A stretch of DNA of 64,000 bases, from positions 1 through 64,000 of the forward strand of contig CAZHGD010000015.1 in assembly GCA_964531735.1 (NCBI GenBank), read 5' to 3'. The notes beneath the pieces are model-generated. The model searched no databases, had not been told where the DNA came from, and saw only the letters and a list, made by a program, of their open reading frames with translations. This document shows positions 28,765 through 37,536 of this stretch, piece by piece. The position numbers and the translations under genes were made by a program. The DNA is from CAZHGD01 sp964531735. Lineage in GTDB: Bacteria; Armatimonadota; UBA10988. Each line of letters opens with the position of its first letter. The first letter of the stretch is position 1.

Positions 28765-29061
28765 CGGCTCCGCCGCTCCTTCGGGAAACCAACGCTGACC
28801 GGCCTGTAGAGCCAAGTCCAGAAGCTGCGTTCTCATTGTCTCTGGGCGTGGCCCGCCTCATGGGGACTACTCAGGGCAGGCTGGAGTTGGGTCGACAACC
28901 TGGTTGGTGCGGTCGAGGCCGAGCCGTGCTGATGCATCGGCATTGCCGGTTGGCCGGTGGTGGAACGACACCTGACTCGGCCCGGCCCTCGCCGCCGCCG
29001 GCCCGCTGAGCGGGTCAGTCGGCCCGGGTCAACATGCGCGTGGGACCGACCCAACGACAAC

Positions 29062-29087
29062 GGGGCCGGCCCCGTAGGGCCGGCCCC
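29062..29087 (-). terminator. Terminator of the SLH/porin gene
   Basis: GGGGCCGGCCC and GGGCCGGCCCC pair over 11 bp with a 4-nt loop, 23 bp after the stop codon. On the minus strand it is followed by GTTGTCGTTGGG, a modest T-rich stretch. Confidence 0.75.
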
Positions 29088-29110
29088 GTCGACTTCTACC
29101 GCAGTTCAGC

Positions 29111-31057
29111 TCAGAAGCTGAACGAACCGGTCAGGCGGGCGCCAACGACGCCGGTCTTGCCGGTGCCATTGCCGAGCCCGTGGAAGCGGTCAACATCGAC
29201 GTAACCGCCGTCGACGGTGACGTTGCCCTTGCCGGTCTGGACGAGCGGGAACGCGGCGTGCACCATCCAGTTGAAGGTGTCCTTGTTGCGCGAGGACCCC
29301 GCCCACCGGATCTGGAGCGGCCGATTGCCGATCTTCCAGGAGAAGTTGACGTCGAAGCCCTGGGTCGGACCAGCGACCACGCCGGCCAGATAGCCGCGCG
29401 AGTCGATGATGACCGGCCGGTCAAACAGGGCGAAGACGCCCGACGCCGGAACGTACGGGTTGGTCAGCACGGAGTGGCTCAGCCGGAAGTCCCGGTCAGC
29501 CACACCACCAGCCACGTCCAGCTTGATGTTCTTGGTCTCGAGGACGCCCAAGGTGCCGTAGAACGCCTGCGCCTTGGTCTTGCCCGGACCAGCGGCCAGC
29601 AGGCCGGTACCCGAGTTGTACAGCGGCTTGTTGCCGTTGATGTCGGTGAACACCCGCGTGTACTCGAGGTGCAGGCCCTTCAGCACGTCGACCCAGACGT
29701 CGGCGCTGATCGAGAACTCGTGAGAGCTCGTCGCGTCGTTGAACGTCTTGGTCCCGGCCGTGCCGGCCAAACCGGCCGACGCAGCCTTGCTGGGCATGTG
29801 ACCAACGGTCTGGAAGCCGACCTTGACCTTGGGCTCGCCCTTGTGGTTCTTCCAGAACGTGAACGGCACGTCCAGGCGAGCCACGCCAGCGAGGTTGACG
29901 CCATTGCCCTGCGGGGCATTGCCGCGGCCACCGATGAAGGCGGCATCATCAGCCTGCGTCAGGACGGTCAGGCGGCCGAAGCTGCCCAGGCCGTACTGCG
30001 CGCGGATACCGGTCAGAGCCGCGCCGGTGTAGTAGCCGGTGCCGAGACCGAGGCCGCGCTTGGCCTCACCGGTCTCGTAGTCCTGACCCGCATACTGGCG
30101 GCCGAAGATCCACTTGCCGCCCAGACCAGGCGTGCGGACCCAGGCTTCGTCGACACCCAGACCGCCGAGGCCAGCGGCGCCAGAACCATGGTGCTGGTTG
30201 CCGTCGGTGTCGTACCACCAGGTGAAGCGGCCGCGCATGTCGCCGCCGAGGTTGGCGTCCACCCCAGCCTGCAGGCTGAGATAGCTGACGGCTTCACCGA
30301 CCGAGAAGTCGAGGCTGCCGTTCTGCGGCTGCGGGGCCGGAACCGGGGCGCCCTTGGCATTGGTGCCGTCCACGCCGACGCTCGCCTTGACGCGAGCGAA
30401 CCAGCGGAACCGCTCCAACGCGGTGACGCGGTTGTCCAACGCCTGCACCCGCTCACCGAGCGAGCTCAGGGTGGCGTCGATGGCGGCCAGCTTGGCCTTC
30501 ATCGCGCTGACGTCGTTCTTCAGGGCTTCCAGCTCAGGCCGGAACTCGGCCGCCAGCTTGTCCATCTTCTTGACGACGTCTTCGAGACGGGTCAGCCAGT
30601 CGGTCGGGATCTTGCCTTCGGGACCGCGCTCGCCCTGCGGGCCGCGCTCGCCCTGCGGGCCTTGCGAACCCGTGTCGCCCTTCGGGCCCTGAGCACCGGC
30701 GGCGCCGGTGGCGCCGGCAGCGCCATCGCGACCGTCGCGGCCGTCCTTACCCTTGATCTTCGCCTGGAACGCTGGATCAGCCAGCTTCTTCTCCAGCTCC
30801 TCGCGGGTCAGGCCACCCAGGGTCTTCTGGATCCACTTGTACGCCCGCTCGATGGCCACGGCAAATTCGTACCGGGTCATCGCGTTACAGCCCTTGAACG
30901 TGCCGTCGGGATAGCCTTCCAGCACACCCGCCTGCGCCAGGTCTTCAACCGCGCCGTAGGCCCAATGGTCAAACGGAACGTCGGCGAACACACCGGCGAA
31001 GGAGGGGGCGGCGACCAGCGCCGTAACGGCCACGGCAAGAAGTAGCTTCTTGCTCAT
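29111..31057 (-). CDS. SLH domain/collagen-like/coiled-coil outer-membrane beta-barrel protein
   Basis: 648 residues. Order of parts: signal peptide (1-21); one SLH domain (~24-75, FADVPFDHWAYGAVEDLAQA, YPDGTFKGCNAMTRYEFA); a short helix; 15 perfect Gly-X-Y triplets (103-147, with GPKGD, GERGPQGERG); a coiled coil (~152-215); then a beta-barrel with alternating strands and a terminal aromatic, GSFSF. It is the layout of OmpM/SlpA-type proteins, whose SLH domain binds peptidoglycan-linked polymer and whose barrel sits in the outer membrane, but with a collagen-like stalk added. Both stalk parts favour trimers. Start ATG 31057 has GGAGGAG eight bases upstream; a promoter and a terminator frame it as a single-gene unit, probably highly expressed. 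Confidence 0.9.
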   Translation of the reverse strand: MSKKLLLAVAVTALVAAPSFAGVFADVPFDHWAYGAVEDLAQAGVLEGYPDGTFKGCNAMTRYEFAVAIERAYKWIQKTLGGLTREELEKKLADPAFQAKIKGKDGRDGRDGAAGATGAAGAQGPKGDTGSQGPQGERGPQGERGPEGKIPTDWLTRLEDVVKKMDKLAAEFRPELEALKNDVSAMKAKLAAIDATLSSLGERVQALDNRVTALERFRWFARVKASVGVDGTNAKGAPVPAPQPQNGSLDFSVGEAVSYLSLQAGVDANLGGDMRGRFTWWYDTDGNQHHGSGAAGLGGLGVDEAWVRTPGLGGKWIFGRQYAGQDYETGEAKRGLGLGTGYYTGAALTGIRAQYGLGSFGRLTVLTQADDAAFIGGRGNAPQGNGVNLAGVARLDVPFTFWKNHKGEPKVKVGFQTVGHMPSKAASAGLAGTAGTKTFNDATSSHEFSISADVWVDVLKGLHLEYTRVFTDINGNKPLYNSGTGLLAAGPGKTKAQAFYGTLGVLETKNIKLDVAGGVADRDFRLSHSVLTNPYVPASGVFALFDRPVIIDSRGYLAGVVAGPTQGFDVNFSWKIGNRPLQIRWAGSSRNKDTFNWMVHAAFPLVQTGKGNVTVDGGYVDVDRFHGLGNGTGKTGVVGARLTGSFSF

Positions 31058-31225
31058 CTAACGCGCTCCTCCGTGCGTAGCTGCGCCACGGGCCTGCGCG
31101 CCGACCGCCAACCAGGTCGAGTGTCCTTCATTTCCTCTCCGGTTGCCGGCCCCAGTCGCAGTCCGTGGGTCCGTTGTACTCTGTGGTCGGCCGTTCGGCT
31201 CCCGCCGTACGACTAGCCACGGGTC

Positions 31226-31254
31226 AGTTTAGCATCGCCGCCGGCCAAAGTCAA
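31226..31254 (-). promoter_or_regulatory. Sigma-70 promoter of the SLH/porin gene
   Basis: Minus strand: TTGACT (31254-31249), 17-bp spacer, TAAACT (31231-31226). The start point near 31219 gives a 5' leader of about 160 nt, long enough for post-transcriptional control. The rest of the 316-bp interval 31058-31373 holds only this promoter, the leader and the RNase Y terminator-like hairpin. Confidence 0.65.
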
Positions 31255-31296
31255 AGCGTTCCGCCGACGACCGGCAACGATTCTCTCCCGTCGCAA

Positions 31297-31328
31297 GACG
31301 GAGGTTGCTTCGCGTTTAGACCTCCGTC
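31297..31328 (-). terminator. Hairpin downstream of RNase Y
   Basis: GACGGAGGT pairs with ACCTCCGTC over 9 bp, loop 14 nt, 45 bp after the rny stop and just upstream of the SLH-gene promoter. No U-run follows. Confidence 0.45.
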
Positions 31329-31373
31329 ACCCGTCAGGGTTCCCCGCCCGGCACAAGATCCTTCCCGCGCGCC

Positions 31374-32873
31374 CTATTGCGCGTATTCGACCACCCGCTG
31401 CTCGCGGATGACGGTGACCTTGATCTGCCCTGGATAAGCCAGTTCGCTCTGGATCTCCTCGGCAATCTCGCGCGCCAGTTGCGCCGCCCGCTGGTCGTCG
31501 ACCAGTTCCGGCTGCACCAGCACACGGATCTCCCGCCCAGCCTGGATCGCGAACGCCTTCAGCACGCCGGCATGGCCCAGCGCCATCGACTCCAGCCGCT
31601 CCAGCCGCTGGACGTAGCTCTCGAGCGTGTCGCGGCGCGCGCCGGGGCGCGCCGCCGAGATCGCGTCACCCAGCAGCACCAGCGTGGCCTCGACGCTGGC
31701 CGGCTCCACATCGCGGTGGTGCGCGGCAATCGCGTGGCAGACCGCCGGCGCCTCGCCGTGCTGCGCCGCCAGCTCGCCGCCCAACAGCGCGTGCGGACCC
31801 TCGACCTCGGCCGACAGCGCCTTGCCCAGGTCGTGCAGCAGGCCGGCCCGGCGCAGCACCTCCACATCGGCCCCGAGTTCCGCCCCCATCGCCACCGCGA
31901 GTCGCGACACCTCCAGGCTGTGGCGCAGCACGTTCTGCCCGTAGCTGGTCCGGTAGTGCAGCCGGCCCAGCAGATCCAGCAAGGCCGGCGCCAGGCCGCG
32001 GACACCGGCCTCGTGCACCGCCGTCTCGCCCGCCTCGGCCATCTGCTCTTCGACCTGGTGCCGACTCCGCTCCACGACCTCCTCGATCCGGCCCGGATGG
32101 ATGCGCCCGTCGGCCACCAGCGCCTCCAGGGCCAGGCGCGCCACCTCGCGCCGAATCGGGTCGAACGCCGAGATGACCACCGCCTCAGGCGTGTCGTCAA
32201 TCACCAGATCGACCCCGGTGAGCTGCTCGAAGCTACGGATGTTGCGCCCCTCGCGCCCGATGATGCGGCCCTTGACGTCGTCGCCGGTCAGGGCCACCAC
32301 CGCCACCGAGGTCTCGCTGACCAGGTCGACCGCGCAGCGCTCCATGGCCGTGGCGATGATCTCGCGGCCGCGGCGCTCGGCGTCGCGCCGCGCTTCCTCC
32401 TCGATCAGCCGCGTGCGCCGCGCCGACTCCTCGCGCGTGCGCTCCTCCACCCGGGCCAGCAGCTCCCGGCGCGCCTCCTCGGCGCTCAGCCCGGCCAGCC
32501 GCGCCAGCTCATCGAGCTGCGCCTGCTGCGCCGCCTCGACTTCGCGGCGCGCGGTGCTCAGGTCCTGCGTCGCCGCCGCCACCACGCCTTCGCGGCGCTC
32601 CAGGTCGGCCTGGCGCCGCGCCACGGCCTCCTCGCGCGCCGCCAACCGCTCCTCGGCCGCCTGCACCGCCTGCCGGCGGTCGCGCAGCTCGGCCTCGCTC
32701 TCCTGCCGCCAGGCCTCCACCTGTTCCCGGCCCGCCAGGCGGACCTGCGCCTGCTCACGCTCCAGTTCGACCCGCGCCAGGTCGGCCGCGTGCCGGCCGC
32801 GCCAGGCGTGCCAACTCAGCACCAGACCGGCTGCCAAGCCGGTCGCACCCACCACGTATCCCACGAGCTCCAT
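31374..32873 (-). CDS. rny: Ribonuclease Y
   Basis: Membrane-anchored endoribonuclease that starts mRNA decay. 499 residues, near the usual ~520. An N-terminal transmembrane helix (ELVGYVVGATGLAAGLVLSW) is followed by a long charged coiled coil (~35-190), a KH domain (GRIIGREGRNIRSFEQLTGV, then DLVIDDTPEAVVISAFDP), and an HD domain with RHSLEVSRLAVAMGAELG and LLHDLGKALSAEVEGPHALL, with AIAAHH further on. The C-terminus PGQIKVTVIREQRVVEYAQ is the family ending. The ATG at 32873 has AGAGGG upstream; a TTG eight codons earlier is possible but would extend the protein before the membrane helix. It diverges from a methyltransferase gene. Confidence 0.95.
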   Translation of the reverse strand: MELVGYVVGATGLAAGLVLSWHAWRGRHAADLARVELEREQAQVRLAGREQVEAWRQESEAELRDRRQAVQAAEERLAAREEAVARRQADLERREGVVAAATQDLSTARREVEAAQQAQLDELARLAGLSAEEARRELLARVEERTREESARRTRLIEEEARRDAERRGREIIATAMERCAVDLVSETSVAVVALTGDDVKGRIIGREGRNIRSFEQLTGVDLVIDDTPEAVVISAFDPIRREVARLALEALVADGRIHPGRIEEVVERSRHQVEEQMAEAGETAVHEAGVRGLAPALLDLLGRLHYRTSYGQNVLRHSLEVSRLAVAMGAELGADVEVLRRAGLLHDLGKALSAEVEGPHALLGGELAAQHGEAPAVCHAIAAHHRDVEPASVEATLVLLGDAISAARPGARRDTLESYVQRLERLESMALGHAGVLKAFAIQAGREIRVLVQPELVDDQRAAQLAREIAEEIQSELAYPGQIKVTVIREQRVVEYAQ

Positions 32874-33074
32874 ATTGCCCTCTGCGCCCGCCCTCAACGC
32901 GACCTGTCACCGGCGACCCGTCTGTGTCACCCGCGGCCGATGACGACTTTGCCCACGGGGCCACTCGCCTCTTGGAGGCGGTCCGAGTATAGTTCTCTGT
33001 CGGCTGCGGTTCAACCTGCCGCCGGCGCCAGGTGGCTGACCCAGCAACCGGCTCTGCAATCAAATGGTAACATC

Positions 33075-33755
33075 ATGAGTTGGCTGACCCGTGCGCTCAA
33101 ACAGACGCTCCTCGCCTGCGGCTGGGAGATCCAGCGGCGGCCGGACCTGATGCTGGTCCGCCGCGTCGGCCGTCGCGCCCGCCGGCCGGCCGCGACGCAG
33201 TGGGCCGCCGCCACTGGCCTGCGCCTCAACCTGGGCAGTGGCCTGGCCCCGCTCGAGGGCTATGTGAACGTCGACGTGCAGGACCTGCCGGAAGTCGACG
33301 TCGTCGCCGCGGTGACCGACCTCAGCGTCTTCGCCGACGGCAGCGCGCAGGAGATCCGCCTCGACGCCGTCTACGAGCACCTCTACAACTTCGAGCGTCC
33401 GCCCGCGCTGGCCGAGTGGGCCCGCGTCCTGGCGCCCGGCGGCCGCCTGCACCTCAACTGGGTGCCCGACTTCGAGCTGGTCATCGACCTCTACCAGCGC
33501 CGCCCGCCCGGGCTGACCGGCGAGTGGTTCGACCTGCAGCACGCCGCCAACCTGCTCAGCGGGCTCTACACGCCGTTCGATGTGCCGCCCATGCTGCACA
33601 AGGACCTGTTCACCAAGGACTCCGTGCGCGCGGAACTGACGGCCGCCGGCTTCGTGGTCGACGAGATCGTCAACCCGCGCTACCGCGATGAAGCCTATCC
33701 GGTGGCGCTCTGCGCGGTGGCGCACCAGCCGACGGCCGGCGAACCCGTCGGCTGA
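33075..33755 (+). CDS. Class I SAM-dependent methyltransferase-like protein
   Basis: 226 residues with the Rossmann motif I LRLNLGSGLAPLEGYVNVDV, an acidic strand end (DVQDLPEVDVVAAV), LDAVYEHLYNFERPPALAEW and RVLAPGGRLHLNWVPDFELV, the usual order for small methyltransferases acting on sugars, lipids or proteins. The block FDLQHAANLLSGLYTPFDVP is common in those encoded in polysaccharide loci. Substrate unknown. The frame is open for over 500 codons upstream on the strand opposite rny; the ATG at 33075 is the first start after the rny leader, though no good Shine-Dalgarno is visible. Confidence 0.75.
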   Translation: MSWLTRALKQTLLACGWEIQRRPDLMLVRRVGRRARRPAATQWAAATGLRLNLGSGLAPLEGYVNVDVQDLPEVDVVAAVTDLSVFADGSAQEIRLDAVYEHLYNFERPPALAEWARVLAPGGRLHLNWVPDFELVIDLYQRRPPGLTGEWFDLQHAANLLSGLYTPFDVPPMLHKDLFTKDSVRAELTAAGFVVDEIVNPRYRDEAYPVALCAVAHQPTAGEPVG

Positions 33756-33799
33756 ACGGCGGCGCCCAGACCGGGCTCGGTGCCACCAGGTCTGTCCTC

Positions 33800-33827
33800 T
33801 TGCGTACAGCGGGCGGGCTGGTACCAT
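33800..33827 (+). promoter_or_regulatory. Putative promoter of the GH2 gene
   Basis: TTGCGT (33800-33805), 16-bp spacer, TACCAT (33822-33827). The start point would lie about 14 bases before the ATG. The match is modest. Confidence 0.35.
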
Positions 33828-33847
33828 TTGCTGCTGCGAGGCCCACC

Positions 33848-36800
33848 ATGCAGAACACCACCGCACCGCCCAACGAGTGGGAAGACCCCCACGTGCTCGG
33901 ACGCCACAAGGAAGCCGGCCACGTGCCGCTGGTCCCGTACGACACCGCGGCGCGCGCCTACCAGGGCGACCGCCAGCACAGCCCGTACCAGCGGAGCCTG
34001 AACGGCACCTGGAAGTTCGCCTGGGCCCCCAATCTGGCCACCGCGCCGGACGGATTCGAGGCCGACGGCTTCGACGACCGCGACTGGGCCACCCAAGAGG
34101 TGCCCGGCTGCTGGCAGTTCCAGGGCTACGACATTCCCTACTACACGAATGTCCAGCATCCGTTCTCGCCGGTCGATCCGCCGCGCGTGCCGGAGCACTA
34201 CAACCCCGTCGGGTGCTACCGCACCAGCTTCCACCTGCCGCCGAGCTGGGCCGGGCGGCGCGTCCACATCGTCTTCGAGGGCGTGCAGTCGTGCTTCTGG
34301 CTGTGGGTCAACGGCCGCGAGGTCGGCTTCAGCAAGGACAGCATGTCGCCCGCTGAGTTCGACCTGAGCCCGTACCTGCGCGAGGGCCACAACGAAGTGG
34401 CCGTGAAGGTGCTGCGCTGGTGTGACGGCAGCTACGTCGAGGATCAGGACTTCTGGCGGCTCAGCGGCATCTACCGCGAGGTCTACCTGGTGGCCCACGC
34501 GCCGGCCGAGCTCTGGGACCTGGCCGTGCGCACCGCGCTCGACGTCACCTACCAGGACGCCACGCTCGGACTCGCCGCGCGCCTGCGCAACCGGGGTGAT
34601 CTCGACACCGAACTGCGCGTCTCGGCCCAGCTCTACGACGCCGAGGAGCAGGCCGTGCTGCCGGCGCCGCTGGAGACCGTGGCGCCGCTGGCCGCCGGCG
34701 ACGAACTCGACCTGGCCCTCTCGGCCGCGGTGGCCGCCCCGCGCCGCTGGTCCGCCGAGGACCCGTACCAGTACCGGCTGGTGGTGTCGCTGTTCGACGC
34801 CGCCGGCGATCTGGTCGAGGCCGTGTCGCAGCGGATCGGCTTCCGCCAGGTGGAACTGCGCGACGGTCAAATGCTGGTCAACGGCCGGCCGGTGCTACTC
34901 CGCGGCGTCAACCGCCACGAGTGGGACCCCGAGCGCGGTCGCACCGTCGACGACGAGGCGATGATCCGCGACATCCGGATCATGAAGCAGCACAACCTGA
35001 ACGCGGTGCGCACCTCGCACTACCCGAACTGCCCGCGCTGGTACGACCTGTGCAGCGAGTACGGCATCTACCTCTACGACGAGGCCAACATCGAGTCGCA
35101 CGCCGAGTGGGACAAGTACACCAAGGACCCCGACTGGCGCGAGGCCTTCCTCGACCGCGTGCAGCGCATGATGCAGCGCGACAAGAACCAGCCGGCGGTG
35201 TTGGTCTGGTCGCTCGGCAACGAGTCCGGCTTCGGACCCAACCACGTCGCCTGCGCCGACTGGCTCCACGCCAATGACCCCACGCGCCTGGTGCACTACC
35301 ATCCAGCCGAAGACGATCCTAGCGTGGACATCCTCGGTCCGATGTACCCGTCGGTGCAGCGGATCATCGAGATGGCCACCGACGCCAAGGCTTACCGCCC
35401 CATCATCATGTGCGAGTACGCGCACTCGATGGGCAACAGCACCGGCAACCTGCACGAGTACTGGTCGGCCATCCGCGAGCACAAGCACCTCCAGGGCGGG
35501 TTCATCTGGGACTGGGTCGACCAGTCGCCGCACCGGCACACGCCCATCGCGCCGGACCATTCCGAGCACGCCCTGTGGGGCATGGTCTCGGCCAAACTGG
35601 TGCCCGGCATGCGGACGCAGGCCATTGCCGACGGCTACGTCGGCTTGCCGAGTGCCGCGCATCTCGACCTGCGCGGGCCACTGACCGTCGAGGCCTGGGT
35701 CCGGCCCGACGCCGCCGATGGCTATCTGCCGTTCGTGACCAAGGGCACGGCGCAGTTCGGTCTGGCCCAGCGCGATGCGCAGACGGTCGAGTTCCAGATC
35801 CACCTCGGCGAGCCGGTGGCGGTGACGGCGCCGGTGCCGGCCGACTGGACGCAGCGGTGGCATCACCTGGCCGGCACCTACGACGGCGCGGCCTTGCGGC
35901 TCTACGTCGATGGCGGCCTGGTGGCCGAGCGGCCGTGTTCAGGGACCATCGACCACTCGCCGTTCACCATCAACATCGGCCGCAACATCGAGTCGCGTGA
36001 GACGGTGCGCGGCGCCATCGACCAGGTGCGGCTGTACGACCGGGCCCTGACCAGCCGCGAGCTCGAGCGCTCAGAGAGCGATCCGGCGCCGGGCGCGGTG
36101 TTCGCGATGACCTTCGACGAGCTGGAAGAGGGCTTCGACTGGTACTGCTACGGCAACGACTACGGCGAGCTGCCCACCGACCACAGCTTCTGCATGAACG
36201 GTCTGGTCTGGCCCGACCGCCGCGCGCATCCGGCCTTGCTGGAGTACAAGCAGATCCTCCAGCCGGTCGAGGTGTCCGGCCTCGACGCCGCCGCCGGCCG
36301 GGTGGTGGTGGAGAACCGCCACGACTTCAGCGACCTGTCGGACCTGGTGCCGCGTTGGTCGTTGCTGCGTGACGGCGAGGCGGTGGAGACCGGCGAGCTG
36401 CCGCCGCTGACCGTGGCGCCCGGCGGCCGGCTCGAACTGTCGCTGCCGCTGAGCACCGACGTCACCGAGGCCGGCGCGGAGTTCGTGCTGGACTTCAGCT
36501 TCCGGTTGGCCGCGACGACCAACTGGGCCGAAGCCGGCCACGAAGTCGCCTGGTCGCAGGTGCCGTTGCCGCTGGTCACCGCCGACACCGGCGCCAAGGC
36601 CCCGCTGGGCGAGCCGGCGCTGACCGACACGCCCGAGGCGGTCCTGGTCAGCGGCGACGGCTATGAGTTGCGGTTCGACAAGGCGGCCGGCACGCTCAGT
36701 TCGTGGCAGGTGGCCGGTCAGGAGCTGATCCTGTCCGGACCGCAGCTCCGCGCCTGGCGTGCGCCGACCTGCAACGACCGCATTCCCGGCGTCTCGAAGG

Positions 36801-37471
36801 CCTGGCGCGCGGCCGGTCTCGACCGGTTGGAGCACCGGGTCATCTCGGTGGAAGCTGACCGGCGCTGGGACGGCGCGGCGCTGGTGGCCATCGTGACCCG
36901 GTCGGCCGCGCCCGGCCTGGAATGCGGCTTCGACAGCCTCTACACCTACACTGTCGAGGGCGATGGGCTGGTCACGCTGGACCACGAGATCAGCCCGTTC
37001 GGCGAGTTGCCGAACCTGCCGCGCCTCGGCGTGCAGTTGCGGCTGCCCGGCAAGTTCGGCCGCCTGACCTGGTATGGCCGCGGGCCGCAGGAGACCTATC
37101 CTGACCGTCAGAGCGCGCGGCTCGGCGTGTTCGCCAGCACGGTCGGCGAGCAGTACGTGCCCTACCTGATGCCGCAGGATCACGGCAACCACACCGACGT
37201 GCGCTGGGCCACGCTGACCACGGCCTCGGGCGTGGGCCTGCGGCTCACCGGCCATCCCACGGTGCAGTTCAGCGCCCTGGACCACAGCGACGAGGAACTC
37301 GACGAAGCGCAGCACGACTGGGAACTGCTCACCCACGAGCAGGTCGTGCTGACCATCTGCGGCGCGGTGCAGGGCCTCGGCAACGGCAGTTGCGGCCCCG
37401 GTGTGCTGCCGCAGTACCTGGTGCCGGCCGAGCCGCTCCGCTACCACGTCAGCCTGAAGGCGCTCTGCTGA
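33848..37471 (+). CDS. GH2 beta-galactosidase with internal LamG-like domain
   Basis: 1207 residues, no signal peptide. Domains: sugar-binding jelly roll (~40-215, NGTWKFAWAP, QVPGCWQFQGYD-like), immunoglobulin-like (~216-330), TIM barrel (~331-585 continuing after 745) and the LacZ C-terminal beta-sandwich (Bgal_small_N, ~850-1200). Catalytic acid/base Glu459 lies in SLGNESGFG and nucleophile Glu523 in IIMCEYAHSMGNSTGN. Between GGFIWDWVDQSPH and YGELPTDHSFCMNGLVWPDR of the barrel, about 155 residues are inserted (~590-745): LDLRGPLTVEAWVRPD, QRWHHLAGTYDGAALRLYVD and IDQVRLYDRALTSRELE, a clear LamG/concanavalin-like fold. It releases beta-linked galactose or a related sugar. Start ATG 33848 has GAGG seven bases upstream. 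Confidence 0.9.
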   Translation: MQNTTAPPNEWEDPHVLGRHKEAGHVPLVPYDTAARAYQGDRQHSPYQRSLNGTWKFAWAPNLATAPDGFEADGFDDRDWATQEVPGCWQFQGYDIPYYTNVQHPFSPVDPPRVPEHYNPVGCYRTSFHLPPSWAGRRVHIVFEGVQSCFWLWVNGREVGFSKDSMSPAEFDLSPYLREGHNEVAVKVLRWCDGSYVEDQDFWRLSGIYREVYLVAHAPAELWDLAVRTALDVTYQDATLGLAARLRNRGDLDTELRVSAQLYDAEEQAVLPAPLETVAPLAAGDELDLALSAAVAAPRRWSAEDPYQYRLVVSLFDAAGDLVEAVSQRIGFRQVELRDGQMLVNGRPVLLRGVNRHEWDPERGRTVDDEAMIRDIRIMKQHNLNAVRTSHYPNCPRWYDLCSEYGIYLYDEANIESHAEWDKYTKDPDWREAFLDRVQRMMQRDKNQPAVLVWSLGNESGFGPNHVACADWLHANDPTRLVHYHPAEDDPSVDILGPMYPSVQRIIEMATDAKAYRPIIMCEYAHSMGNSTGNLHEYWSAIREHKHLQGGFIWDWVDQSPHRHTPIAPDHSEHALWGMVSAKLVPGMRTQAIADGYVGLPSAAHLDLRGPLTVEAWVRPDAADGYLPFVTKGTAQFGLAQRDAQTVEFQIHLGEPVAVTAPVPADWTQRWHHLAGTYDGAALRLYVDGGLVAERPCSGTIDHSPFTINIGRNIESRETVRGAIDQVRLYDRALTSRELERSESDPAPGAVFAMTFDELEEGFDWYCYGNDYGELPTDHSFCMNGLVWPDRRAHPALLEYKQILQPVEVSGLDAAAGRVVVENRHDFSDLSDLVPRWSLLRDGEAVETGELPPLTVAPGGRLELSLPLSTDVTEAGAEFVLDFSFRLAATTNWAEAGHEVAWSQVPLPLVTADTGAKAPLGEPALTDTPEAVLVSGDGYELRFDKAAGTLSSWQVAGQELILSGPQLRAWRAPTCNDRIPGVSKAWRAAGLDRLEHRVISVEADRRWDGAALVAIVTRSAAPGLECGFDSLYTYTVEGDGLVTLDHEISPFGELPNLPRLGVQLRLPGKFGRLTWYGRGPQETYPDRQSARLGVFASTVGEQYVPYLMPQDHGNHTDVRWATLTTASGVGLRLTGHPTVQFSALDHSDEELDEAQHDWELLTHEQVVLTICGAVQGLGNGSCGPGVLPQYLVPAEPLRYHVSLKALC

Positions 37472-37491
37472 GTGACCGCCCACGACTGAAC

Positions 37492-37528
37492 GCGCCGGAC
37501 CCGGTACCTGGGGTGCCGGGTCCGGCGC
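37492..37528. terminator. Bidirectional terminator between GH2 and UroD-family genes
   Basis: Arms of 17 nt (GCGCCGGACCCGGTACC / GGTGCCGGGTCCGGCGC) with one G-U pair and a 3-nt loop, in the 65-bp gap between the convergent stops. It can serve both strands. Very stable although no T-run is present. Confidence 0.7.
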
Positions 37529-37536
37529 TGTTCCGG

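Larger units (their letters stand above)
27964..29110. other. Non-coding, palindrome-rich interval containing the assembly gap
   Basis: About 1.15 kb between the sigma operon and the SLH gene, 100 bases of it N. No reading frame on either strand has a believable product: the candidates are Arg/Pro/Gly-rich with no ribosome-binding site. What it holds: a terminator-like hairpin after the operon, a 55-bp repeat on each side of the gap, a 28-bp imperfect palindrome, a hairpin with 14-bp arms, and the terminator of the SLH gene. I recognise no tRNA, rRNA or known RNA family in it. Confidence 0.7.

Noticed and set aside
32988..32993. TATAGT as a -10 for the methyltransferase gene
   Set aside because: No acceptable -35 at 16-18 bp; too little to call a promoter.
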